Assembly (NCBI RefSeq): GCF_024139115.2
Contig: NC_085140.1
Coordinates: forward strand, 102,932,988 to 102,996,987
Origin: Armigeres subalbatus
Taxonomy: Eukaryota > Arthropoda > Insecta > Diptera > Culicidae
Direction of reading: 5' to 3'
DNA length: 64,000 nt
Position numbers and translations under genes: made by a program
Shown here: positions 21,523-32,516 of the stretch, piece by piece
How the letters are laid out: each line of letters starts with the position of its first letter
How positions within the stretch are numbered: position 1 is the first letter of the stretch
The notes under the pieces: model-generated
The model's input: only the letters and a program-made list of their open reading frames with translations
What the model was told of the DNA's origin: nothing
Database searches by the model: none

Positions 21523-22635
21523 TTCTCGATTTCTGATAAAGGGTTGTTGATGTTGATTCCCTGATCATACGTTTCTGTTTACGCGCACATACCTATGGAC
21601 ATGGAAACGAATGCGTGAACGATCATGAATCACCATGATGGTTCCATGGAGGTGGAGTTCATCCCAACCCAATATAATCGGTGCAGTGATTAACAGCCGA
21701 ATGATTTATGACGTGAGTAATTTAACATCCAACCAAATGGATGAGTTATTTTCGAACATGAGTAGTAAATTTTGCACAAACGACATGTTCGGCTACACCT
21801 AGCAGATTTACAAGACGAGGAACGGTAACATGGCGCGGTCATTGACTTGATTGACGCGCCTGTTATATGGTTTTCGCCAGAAGCAGATGAGCGTTGCTTT
21901 TTTTGCGGTTGCTGTTGGCAAAAAAATCGAGTTTTAGATAAGCCAATGCAATACGACAGTTCTTAGGGAATTTTCTTCAACAGACGCTTCTTTACTTGAA
22001 ATGACATAATTGTAAACAGAGAAGAGCATCTATGTTCGCCGTCAGCAAGGTCGTTTTAGTCGCATCGTCGGCAAGCAGCTATGAACGAATATTGTAGTTA
22101 AATATGCTGGACGGTAATCATGATGCAGCTACTGGGCGAGGAGATTGGGGACAAACATGTATGAGGAACCAAAAAATGCTGCCGCATTTGCTGGATTTTT
22201 GATATATTACATATATCAATAGGGTAGTGAGCTAATTCCCGTCGTAGTAGGTAGTGCTTGGTTTTCAAATCTAATCTATACGCCAGCCCAACTACTTACT
22301 CTAACTAAGTTGTATGTAACACGTATTTTAGAGTTCCTAGTCTTCATTGTATACCATTAGCGCATTGAGCAAATCATAGTTTATTGAGAATCGGCAATCA
22401 AAAATACCCTTCAAATTTTTCAAATTTGTCTTATGAAAATCTGTTTACGTCCATGAGAATTTTCATTCGTCCAGTCTAAAACTCGATGGGTTGCTGTCAA
22501 ATAAATCTGTTGGTATTGGTGTGCGATTTCTACAAGTACACCAAATTAGTTTTTTATGCGGTATCATACCGTGTTAAATAAAAATTACATATATTCAATT
22601 AATATTGGCCCGTTCTGAATATGATATGTGTACAT
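21523..22635. other. Non-coding stretch before satellite arrays
   Basis: No gene is recognised. The sequence is AT-rich and unique in the window. A short CCATGATGG palindrome near 21630 is not informative. Confidence 0.35.
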
Positions 22636-23885
22636 TGTGAAACAATGAATAGAATATGTGTACGGAGGATGTTCGCGGCTATCCAAGAAATCCCTGAAGT
22701 GGAGGTCTTCAGATCTACACGCGTAACCAATGATCTACAGGCCTATTTTGTTAATGTAATGTACCCATTGTGGTACACAATGGGTATCTGCCATTGTGGT
22801 ACACAATGAAATCTGCGTATCGAAGATGTTCGCGGTTATCCAAGAAATACCTGAAGTGGAGGTCTTCAGCTCTACACGCGTATCCAATGATCTACAGGCC
22901 TGTTTTGTAAATGTAGTATACCCATTGTGGTACATATAACAGAATCTGCGTATGGAAGATCTTCACGGTTATCCAAGAAATCCCTGAAGAGAAGGCCTTC
23001 AGGTCTACACGCGTAACCAATGATCTACAGGCCTGTTTTGTAAATATAATGTACCCATTGTACATTATATTTACAAAACATATAACAGAATCTGCGTATG
23101 GAAGACGTTCGCGGTTATACAAGAAATACCAGAAGTAGATGCCTTCAGATCTACACGCGTGACCAATGATCTACAGGCCTGTTTTGAAAATGCAATATAC
23201 CCATGGTGGTACCTATGATAGAATCCGCGTATGGAAGATCTTCACGGTTATCCAAAAAAAAACTGAAGTGGAGGCCTTCAGATCTACACGCGTAACCAAT
23301 GATCTACAGGCCTGTTTTGTAAATGCAATATACCCATTGTGGTACATATGATAAAATCTGCGTATGGAAGATCTTCACGGTTATCCACAAAATCCCTGAA
23401 GTGAAGGCTTTCAGGTCTACACGCGTAACCAATGATCTACAGGCTTGTTTTTAAATGTTATGTACCCATTGTAGTACATACAACAAAATCTGCGTATGGA
23501 AGACGTTCGCGGTTATCCAAGAAATACCGGAAGTGAATGCCTTCAGATCTACACGCGTTACCAATGATCTACAGGCCTGTTTTGTAAATGCAATATACCC
23601 ACGGTGGTACCTATGATAGAATCTGCGTATTGAAGACGTTCGCGGTTATCCAAGAAATACCTGAAGTGGAGGCCTTCAGATCTACATGCATAACCAATGA
23701 TCTACAAGATGGTTTTGTAAATATAAGGTCCCTCTAATATCGACTCATGGAGGTTTCACAGTAACAGAATCTGCGTATGAAAGCCGTTCGCGGATATCCA
23801 AGAAAAACCTGAAGTGGATCATTTCAGATCGACACGCGTAACCAACGATCTAAAGGTCTGTTTTGAATATATAATGTACCCATTA
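22636..23885 (+). repeat. Satellite array, about nine diverged ~135-160 bp units
   Basis: Each unit has GGTTATCCAAGAAAT, CCTGAAGTGGAGGCCTTCAG, ATCTACACGCGTAACC, AATGATCTACAGGCCTG and a TGTACCCATTGTGGTACA stretch that is itself palindromic. Unit length varies and units differ by several percent or more, so this is an old array. Open frames in both directions come from the periodicity. The same family, inverted, forms the array at 24485. Confidence 0.9.
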
Positions 23886-24060
23886 TTTTTGCCTTTCTCG
23901 TACAACAAAGTTGTACCGAAAGGCTATCATTTCACTCCAAGAACGAACTTTTTATAGAAGGCCCGGAGACCCATAGTGTTATATATCAATCAACTCAGCT
24001 CAACGAACTGTATGCATGTGTGTATGTGTGTGTATGTGTGTGCACAAAAGCTAAGAAAAA
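23886..24060. repeat. Dispersed mosquito repeat fragment with TG-rich run
   Basis: TTTGCCTTTCTCGTACAAC, a short inverted ACAACAAAGTTGT, and AGGCCCGGAGACCCATAGTG are followed by a TGTGTGTATG microsatellite. I recall this block as widely dispersed in Aedes sequence, but I cannot name the element. Confidence 0.4.
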
Positions 24061-24275
24061 CATTAGACAACTTTTCTTATAGTAATCCTTAGCCGATTTT
24101 CTCGCAACAAGTTTTATTCGATAGAAGGCAAAGCCTAGTTGATCGCGTTTGAAAGTAATTACGAAAATGGTACATTGAACCGAGCCATATAAGCGACATA
24201 TAAGGTTGGTGTCTTGACTAAATTCGAGAAAGGCAGTATCACTATTCGGTGAATTAAGTTGGGTTTTTTTTCTTT

Positions 24276-24430
24276 GGGGTCGTTCAACAATGATGTCACA
24301 GGTTTCAGGGGGGAGGGGGTCTAGGATTTTGTGACACTGCATATACAAGGTATACAAAAAAGCGTGACAGAGGAGGGAGGGGGGTCTAGAAATCTCAAAA
24401 AGTAGTGGACGTCATATTTGAATCATCCCT
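24276..24430. mobile_element. MITE with GGGTCGTTCAA-type ends
   Basis: The left end is GGGGTCGTTCAACAATGATG and the right end, read inward, is AGGGATGATTCAAATATGAC. Inside are two G-rich GGAGGGGG(G)TCTAG blocks. At 155 bp it has no coding capacity. Confidence 0.65.
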
Positions 24431-24484
24431 TTATTTGTGTGTTTTTTAAGTTTAACATCAAGTTCAACATAAATGTATTCAATA

Positions 24485-25850
24485 TGAAGAGAGCATGTAC
24501 CATATTTGAAACCGAAAATTGATCTTCAGTTACGCGTGTAGATCGAAAGGCCTTACTCCAGGGATTTCTTGGATGACCAAGAACATATGCTGTAAACGCA
24601 TTCTGTTCTTTGTACTACAGAGAGCATGTACCATATTTGAAACCGGAAAATTGGTCTGCAGTTACGCGTGTAGATCGAAACGCCTTACTCCAGGGATTTC
24701 TTGAATGACTAAAACGATATGCTGTGAACGCATTCTGTTCTTTGTACTACAGAGAGCATGTACCATATTTGAAACCGGAAAATTGATCTTCAGTTACGCG
24801 TGTAGATCGAAAGGCCTTACTCCAGGGATTTCTTGGATGACTAAGAATATATGCTGTGAACGCATTCTGTTCTTTGTACTACAGAGAGCATGTACCATAT
24901 TTGAAACCGGAAAATTGATTTTTAGTTACGCGTGTAGATCGAAAGGCCTTACTCCAGGGATTTCTTGGTTGACCAAGAACATATGCTGTGAACGCATTCT
25001 GTTCTTTGTACTACAGAGAGCATGTACCATATTTGAAACCGGAAAATAGATCTTCAGTTACGCGTGTAGTTCGAAAAGCCTTACTCCAGGGATTTCTTGG
25101 ATGACCAAGAACATATGCAGTGAACGCATTCTGTTCTTTGTACTACAGAGAGCATGTACCATATTTGAAACCGGAAAATTGATCTTCAGTTACACGTGTA
25201 GATCGAAAGGCCTTACTCCAGGGATTTCTTGGTTGACCAAGAGCATATGCTGTGAACGCATTCTGTTCTTTGTACTACAGAGAGCATGTACCATATTTGA
25301 AACCGGAAAATTGATTGTCAGTTACGCGTGTAGATCGAAAGGCCTTACTCCAGGGATTTCTTGGTTGACCAAGAACATATGCAGTGAACGCATTCTGTTC
25401 TTTGTACTACAGAGAGCATGTACCATATTTGAAACCGGAAAATTGATTGTCAGTTACGCGTGTAGATCGAAAGGCCTTACTCCAGGGATTTCTTGGTTGA
25501 CCAAGAACATATGCAGTGAACGCATTCTGTTCTTTGTACTACAGAGAGCATGTACCATATTTGAAACCGGAAAATAGATCTTCAGTTACGCGTGTAGTTC
25601 GAAAAGCCTTACTCCAGGGATTTCTTGGATGACCAAGAACATATGCAGTGAACGCATTCTGTTCTTTGTACTACAGAGAGCATGTACCATATTTGAAACC
25701 GGAAAATTGATCTTCAGTTACACGTGTAGATCGAAAGGCCTTACTCCAGGGATTTCTTGGTTGACCAAGAACATATGCTGTGAACGCATTCTGTTCTTTG
25801 TACTACAGAGAGCATGTTCCATATTTGAAACCGGAAAATTGATCATCTAC
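24485..25850 (-). repeat. Homogeneous 132-bp satellite array, 11 units
   Basis: Unit starts (AGAGCATGTACC) recur every 132 bp from about 24489 to 25809. Units are nearly identical, much more so than in the array at 22636. Read on the minus strand, they contain ATCCAAGAAATCCCTGGAGT and GATCTACACGCGTAACT, matching the core of the other array. Since 132 is 44 codons, long open frames occur; they are not genes. Confidence 0.95.
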
Positions 25851-26527
25851 GTATTATTTCTCTGTACCACAAGGAACATGTACCATACTTAAAACAGGAC
25901 TGCAAATCTTTGTTCCTGAGCTCAAGCCATTTCTTGGATAACTGGACGACTTATCTGTGAATTTATGCAGAATAACTATTATTTCCGTCAATTTTGAAAG
26001 TCAAACTTAAAAGTTTATTTTCGGTTCCAGTTAACAAAAATTTCCTATTGCAATCCCATTTCGACCGCATAAAAATGGTTTCGATTGTGCTGCCATTCAG
26101 TTAAATGCCTCAGTCTGTCAAACAACTAACACACATGCTTAACATGTACGTGTGTAGTGCTGCCAACAGATTTCTGTTATGAAATTATTTCTCCTGTTTC
26201 AAACTTTTGGAATAGTGGAAAATTTTAATGTGAATGACGAGTGTGTATGAAAAATATTTATTTGGAAGACTTTTCTTTTATTACACTAGCGGAAAATAAT
26301 TGAAAAACCCACTTTTATTGACTGCATGATGTATTATCAGATGTGTAACATAACATTATTTCAGTTCAAATCCCCAGTTTGGCAACGCGTTTTTCGACTA
26401 TAAACAAGGCGACGAAGAAAATAAATTTCAAACGCTCTAAAGTTTGGAAAAACAGATCATTTGAACGCCTTCCGGCAGTTATTTTGCAATTATTATTCAC
26501 TTGAGCAATAAACATTGCTTTTATTTA
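25851..26527. other. Non-coding AT-rich stretch
   Basis: A last degraded satellite half-unit (CATGTACCATACTTAAAACAG) ends near 25890. Beyond that there is no gene or repeat I recognise. Confidence 0.4.
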
Positions 26528-26708
26528 GTGTGCAGTGAGAAATTTATGTGATAAAGTGCGGTGAAAATCAGTGAATTACGTTGATTTTGGTGACGGTGTT
26601 GCGCGTCTTCTACAGCAGTGAACGAACTGGATTTTCCTTCGTCGCACGGATAACGTAGGAAATTGTGCAAAAGTCACAGCCGCAAAGTTAAATTTAACTG
26701 TATTTCAA
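26528..26708 (+). other. Candidate non-coding first exon (5' UTR)
   Basis: The segment AGTGTGCAGTGAG...GTGCGGTGAAAATCAGTGAA has the AGTG/GTGAAA-rich character common in dipteran 5' leaders. It ends at a consensus donor, CAA followed by GTAAGT at 26709. It has no long ORF and looks single-copy here. This is inference from texture only; the gene it would serve is not in view. Confidence 0.3.
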
Positions 26709-26960
26709 GTAAGTAACACCGGAATGTAATTTAAATGAATGCAGATCGTAGTGTACACTTTTTTCTATCTCGCCAGATGAATAGTTCATTATTTTAGTTT
26801 ACGATTCGCGAGTATTTAGTGATTTAGAATTTGATATGACGAATGCTAGCGCCATAGACGAATTAGCGCATAACCCTACATCTTGATATGCATCGCATCA
26901 TGATAGTAATTTTAGCATTAACATCCTTGTCACTGACATAACTTACACTGACTTTACGTA

Positions 26961-27491
26961 GGGTAAAATGCCTAATAGTGGACCCCCTAGTAGCGGAATT
27001 TAGCTCTTCCTGTCATAAGGATTAGAAATTTTCAACATAATATCTAATAACAAGTTCTGCATCTCCTCTTCACGATACATACATAAAACACTCAAATACA
27101 CGACGTTTTTCGTTGAAATCAGCATTTTAAATTCTGACTGAATGCGCCTTATAGTAGACCCCCTGGGGGTCCATAATAGGAAATTGCTTCCCTATAGCCG
27201 ACACTTCATTTGATTTTCATGTTTCGTTTCGGAACGTTCTTCTTCCCTATTATGGACCCCTTTAAATATTCCTATAATGGACACTCTCGTGTTTATTTTT
27301 TATAGAATTGTAAAAAATCATCTAATTTTACGTTACATAGCATTTCCAATGCATGCAATCAAATCATAGGACTGTAAGGTAGGTTCTCCCGATGGAATTT
27401 CATAGCAAAATGTTTACATTGTGCTGTAATAATGCAAAAATGGCTGGAGGGTCCACTATTGGTTGGGGGTCCACTGTTGGGCGCTTTACCC
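26961..27491. mobile_element. MITE with TA duplication and GGGTAAA ends
   Basis: TA at 26959-26960 and at 27492-27493 flank terminal inverted repeats of about 27 bp: GGGTAAAATGCCTAATAGTG versus, inverted, GGGTAAAGCGCCCAACAGTG, both continuing GACCCCC. Sub-terminal GACCCCC/GGGGGTC motifs repeat inside. At 531 bp with no transposase it is a non-autonomous Tc1/mariner-like MITE. Confidence 0.9.
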
Positions 27492-27597
27492 TAGGTACAT
27501 GTCAATGGTTTCTATTCCGTGATTAATAAGAACTGGTGCAAACTGCACTATGAACCAAGTGAATGGATGTAGGGATTTTCCATCTATTCTTGAAGTA

Positions 27598-27805
27598 CCG
27601 TTTTGACTCAAATTTCGAACATGACTCATATCCCGAACACTTGATTTGAAATGTTGGCTTTATTCGCGAGATTTTCCCCATAGGAGCTTGAATTCGTTTG
27701 TAATCTTGATCCAGTACGGAAAACCGATAGAAGTTTTAGTTTTAGGGCTCTAAAATGCCAGTGTTCAGAATATGAGTCATGTTCACAAATCTAGGTCAAT
27801 AACGG
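27598..27805. mobile_element. MITE with 50-bp inverted ends
   Basis: The left end CCGTTTTGACTCAAATTTCG and the inverted right end CCGTTATTGACCTAGATTTG both continue into GAACATGACTCATAT. The left flank is TA; the right is not an exact match. At 208 bp it is non-coding. It sits against the C-terminal end of the broken transposase gene. Confidence 0.7.
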
Positions 27806-27825
27806 TGCCCGCCAAAGCCTTACAG

Positions 27826-28308
27826 TCAGTTGGGAAAGGAAGGAAATCTTAGTGTGTACCCAAGTTTTAATGAACTTTTGGTTACTTGGGTAGTTATTGT
27901 TGCTACTGGTGACCGAGAATTCCTCTGCATCCCCATAATACAACGGAACGGAAGATTTAATATATGGGAAGCGTAGATAAAATGAAGCATAGATCGTGGA
28001 TTCACCAAGGAAAGTGATACAGTCATGTAGGGCTCTCCAGATGTATCCAATTCAAAATTACACTCTTGAACACCGTCATGTACATTAAACATTTTTTTCA
28101 ATTCGAGTAAAAATGAGGAACTATCTGTTTTTGGCAAGATATATGGATTTAGACTAATTTTCAGTGATGTGATATTGCGCTTTTGTTCCCATTCCTTCCG
28201 TTTTTTTGCTTCCATGAACTCTACAAATTCTTTGCTGGTGGCTACTGAAGGAGGGTGACTTTTGAAACGCATCATCCTCAGAATGAGGCAATGTATCATT
28301 ACGCTCAA
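27826..28308 (-). pseudogene. Tigger/pogo-like transposase, C-terminal piece with extension
   Basis: This frame opens with VATSKEFVEFMEAKKRKEW, which fits the basic, Lys-rich tail of Tigger/pogo transposases. In an overlapping frame the preceding bases give an acidic PHSEDDAF linker, so one frameshift separates them. The following 110 residues, from SLKISLNPYILPK onward, form an uninterrupted and protein-like frame that I do not recognise. It lies downstream of, and on the same strand as, the DDE fragments. It could be a family-specific C-terminal domain or sequence from another element. Confidence 0.45.
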
Positions 28309-28577
28309 TTGGAGGCGAGCTCATTGGAGTTGCTGTAGCTCCACTCTCAGTGGAAGATTCGTGGTTTGTTGAAGAATAGAATATAACTTAACATAAAAAC
28401 TCAAAATCATATCTAACAGTATAAACCTTTATCGTTGGCAGCCGAATTAATGACATCTACACATTAAGGACTGCGGTTAAGTTGATCCTCACTCCTCAGC
28501 AGCCGAGCAATCTACATATATTGCAGCAGTGGATTGATGCCTGGTCACAAGTAGAATATATTGGTATCCGCAAAATT

Positions 28578-28978
28578 TCATTCCCAGAACACATCGTTCT
28601 TGGCCTTCTGAGACTGAGAAAACTGCTTAACAGTGAAGCGACCTTCAAGCGCCTCCAAGCGACCTTCAAGCTTGACCTCTTCAGGTTCCAGGTGCCTTTG
28701 CATCGTTTGCATTCGTTGACTCCATTTGGAGGAATGGTTGATCAACACTGTAGGGAAGCGATTTGTAGCCATTCCTGATTATTGTCTGCTTGCCGATGAA
28801 TGCATCCAAAGCCCATCAGACAGAACTCCGTTTTTGCAGTTGTCTGAACTCTACGTTGGCTATGCTCTTCGAGGATTGTCTCTTCCCAGTATTTTTTCGC
28901 CGAACTAAAAAAGCTGACGTCAAGCGGTTGAGTAATTTGCGTGGAATTCGGATACAAAGCAATCAAAATAATTTGATT
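28578..28978 (-). pseudogene. Tigger/pogo-like transposase, DDE second half
   Basis: The residues NQIILIALYPNSTQITQPLD followed by VSFFSSAKKYW match the region after the second catalytic Asp of pogo/Tigger (DDE_1) transposases, normally ALYPNxTHxLQPLDVxVF. A TGA sits just before this block, next to the point where the CR1 element inserted (28989). After about 70 residues the frame shifts into RHLEPEEVKLEGRLEALEGR. The domain's first half is at 34154-34940 on the same strand, 5.2 kb away. It is clearly dead. Confidence 0.8.
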
Positions 28979-30006
28979 TCAGATGCAGAATGATGATGAT
29001 GATGGTCCCGCCACATACCCCTACAAAGGTTTGAGCTAGACGATTTATCTTTAAGATAATTAATTGAATGATATAATAACAATTTAATCAGATTTGCAAA
29101 AAACAAAAACGATCTGATTACCATCACAGATATGAATTACTTAACTTTTCATTACTATCCAGCAAAAAAGGTAAATTAAGAAAAAAACTGTTGTTTTCAT
29201 CTACAGATTCTCATAAGCATCGGTAGTGATACTTCGAGTTTATACTAAAATGCAAAACTTGTGATACCTCTCGCACAGATTTCAAAAGTTCCACCAAGAA
29301 TCGCGTTTCATGTTTATACAAGACCACTTAATGTTTATCACTCGTAAGCATCAATAAAATTAATAATCTAAGTCGTCAACAAAACTAAAACTTGTGTTAC
29401 CGCTCCGTCGATATCAAAAGTTTCGGTATCAACCACGGGAACAAAACTCTACCAGATAGCCCATTACTAATCCGAAGAATCATTCAAACAGTTGAAAATG
29501 CGCAAGACTGTACGTAAATTTTTAAAATCATCCATATCTGCTTTGCGCGCGCGAGACTCAAACTTTTGTAGACTACACAAAAAGGTCAAATTACAATTAC
29601 GTCAATATATATAAAATCCATCATCATCATCGAGGCGAACAAAACAGTTTATCAGTGCCTCAATAAATAAAAAAATACAATTGTCCAAACAAACAATCCG
29701 TAGGTCAAACTTCGTCAAGATACAAAATTTATTGAATTATAAAAAGTCAACTAAGTAGCTGCTTAAAAGGCAGCTTTTACGTGTGAAACACAAAGTCTCT
29801 TAAACTGTGATAGTGTAGTTGCACGTTTGATATGTGTAGGCATCGAATTGAAATAATTGATACCTTTAAAAACAAAGAATTTTGTGAAGCTCCATGCAAA
29901 AGTACGGTGTTCTTATATCTTCCGCGTTTCTAGTGTTATATCTATGAATGTCACTTCCTCTTTCAATTCGATCACACAAATATCGAGGCAGCAATCCGTT
30001 AATTAC

Positions 30007-32516
30007 TTAAATGAACACCATTGTCAAATACACAATTCTTTGCTTCACCGAGAGCCACTGCAAAGCATCCAACAAAAAAGTTGAGGAAGTGAATCTGCTA
30101 CATCTCAAAATCAAACGCATAATCTTATTCTGCAAACGCTGCAATCTCGATATTTGTGTCTGATTTGCTAAAAACAAAATGGAAGGACAAAAGTCCAAGT
30201 GAGGAGAGATGATTGATTTGTACAACTGTATTTTGCTAGCAATATTTAATTCGTTTTCAGTCGACAGAGGATTCCATACTTCTTGGCTATTTTCTTGATG
30301 ACATTGTCAATGTGTTGGTCAAATTTCAATTTATCATCAATAATCACGCCAAGATATTTAATTTCCGTACGCGATCAAGTGTCTCGTCATCAATTTTCAC
30401 AGAGACATTATCTATTGAACGATTTCATGAAATAATCATATACTTTGTTTTACTAATATTCAATTTCAACTGTTTGTACTTCAACCATCTACTTAAAGAA
30501 TGCAAATCTTCATTCAAGCGTTCAATCGCATCTTCTAAGTCTCTAGCTGCAATGAATAACACAGTATCGTCTGCAAATAAGTTTATATCACAAAAACGTA
30601 AAACCCGTCGCATGTCATTTATGTACATAATAAACAAAAGGGGCCCCAATACACTTCCCTGTGGCACTCCTAGGGTGTTCTCCACGGGACGAGATACAGA
30701 ATCATTAAAAGCAGTCCGTTGAGTTCTGTCAGACAAATAGCTTTTAAACCAATTGTATGCAGAACCCGAAATTCCAAAGCGCTCTATAGTTTTCAACAAT
30801 AAGGGCCTAGAAATTGTCTCAAAAGCGCGTTTCAGATCCAAGAACACAGCAACAATCGTATCTTTTACGCTCTATGCTTTCTTTCCATTTAGCTAATACC
30901 AAGTTCAAAGCGGTTTCTGCAGGAGTGACCCTCCGGTATCCCGATTGTTCCGGTATTAACAAGCTATTACTATTTACATACATAAGTAGCTGGCCTTTCA
31001 CAACAAGTTCTAAAATTTTCTCTACTGTGTGCAACATGTTGATGGGACGAAACTCTTCGGCTTTAATTGTTCCAGCAACTTTTTGAATTGGAATCACTAA
31101 CGATTCCTTCCAAACTTGCGGCACGTGCCCAGTTTGCAATGATTCATTTATCAGGTCCAGCAGGTTGTGTCCGATGACATGAAAGCAATCTTGTATAATT
31201 TTAGCATTAACATTATCAATACCAGCCGTTTTTCCTAAATTAAAACAAATCGTTTCAAGTTCTTGAAATGTTATGGGGTGAAAACTTTCGAATCTTAAGT
31301 TACTGTTGACTGGCTGTTTTATTTCGTCAGGTTCATCCACTAACTCGATAGATCGGTTAATGGTTGAAACACTGTCGACAAAATAATCATTAAATTTAGA
31401 CGCAATTACTTCTTCTGACTCTTCTAATGTGCCATTAAAAGTTATGGATCGCGGTTTACAAGAACTAGGTTTTAACAAAGATTTTAATATTTTCCATAAC
31501 TCTTTGCTGTTGTTTTGATGCTGATAAATTTTCCTCTGAATATATTCGCATCGAGTATGCTTTAAACATTGCGAATATTTATTCCGCGCAACCTGGTACC
31601 TATTCCAATGATTTTCATTATTACTTTTACGACTTTTACCAGCTGTTTGAATTATTCAAAGTTACTAATTTCTGTTCAACTAATTGATTGGTACAGGATT
31701 TTAAGACGCTCGTGATAACAGCTGCTCTTTGATCTAAATTACCAGTATTTTCTCGAAAATCCACGTTTGTTTCGATAAGGCTCGTAATTGCTTGTTTCGA
31801 ATATTTTCTCCAGCACTTAAGTTTTACCAAATCGTTATTATTACTACTGTCATCTGTAATGCTAATGACTAGTGTTTCATGATCGGTTACTTTTAAATCA
31901 CAATTCGTAACACTAGTGACAGAATCAAAGTTAGAGTAAACATGATCAATCAAAGTTCTACTGTGCCGAGAAATACGCGTATACTCATTTACTTTTGTTT
32001 TAAATTAAAAAGTCAACTAATCGCTTCAAATGATTCGAATTTGAATCGTCACACCAATTGATATTAAAATCGCCAGCAATAACATTTAATTTACTAGGAT
32101 CCATAAACGACTCTAACCAGTTTTCAAAAATTTCCAAAAATGCTGGTCATTAGCACTGGAGAGTGATATAAAAATACCGTAATTACCCAACTTCATGCCA
32201 CGTACAACTGCAATGCCTAAGAACCAATTGCCATCGCAAACTTCGTTCAATTGAAGCTTGAACTGAACTGATTCTTTGACATAAATAGCAACTCCGCCGG
32301 TGTGTCTCGAATGTGATAGACAAGCAGCAACACTATATCCCGGAATACTATATTGATCAAATGCTTCTAAGTTAACAATATGAGTTTCAGATAGAAATAC
32401 TAAAGTGGACGTTTATCTTCTACAATCTTACGTAGTGCAACGTAGTTTGTAGACAAACCAGCAATATTCAAATACAAAATATCTAAATTATTCACATTTC
32501 TACTGGAACTTGGTTG
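30007..32516 (-). pseudogene. LINE ORF2: endonuclease and reverse transcriptase, broken
   Basis: Downstream of ORF1, frames across 32516-31636 encode an AP-type endonuclease in pieces: LDILYLNIAGLSTNY, HTGGVAIYVKESVQF, VIAGDFNINW, then the IDHVYSN and VTDHETLVISI ends at 31953-31636. The reverse transcriptase follows in 31478-30819 (EFRPINMLHTVEKILELVV) and 30847-30425, which carries LDLKRAFETI, LGVPQGSVLGPLLF and the catalytic FADDTVLF. The tail at 30225-30007 has the ISPHLDFCPSILF block. Several frameshifts separate the parts, so this copy makes no working enzyme. The order and motifs are those of Jockey/CR1 elements. Confidence 0.85.

Noticed and set aside
22636..25850. CRISPR-like regular repeats
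   Set aside because: Units are tandem without unique spacers, and the genome is eukaryotic; these are satellites.
24519..25892. Frames of 60-158 codons with repeated ERILFFVLQRACTIFETGK
   Set aside because: The 132-bp satellite period equals 44 codons, so open frames follow from periodicity; the older array of the same family has lost them.
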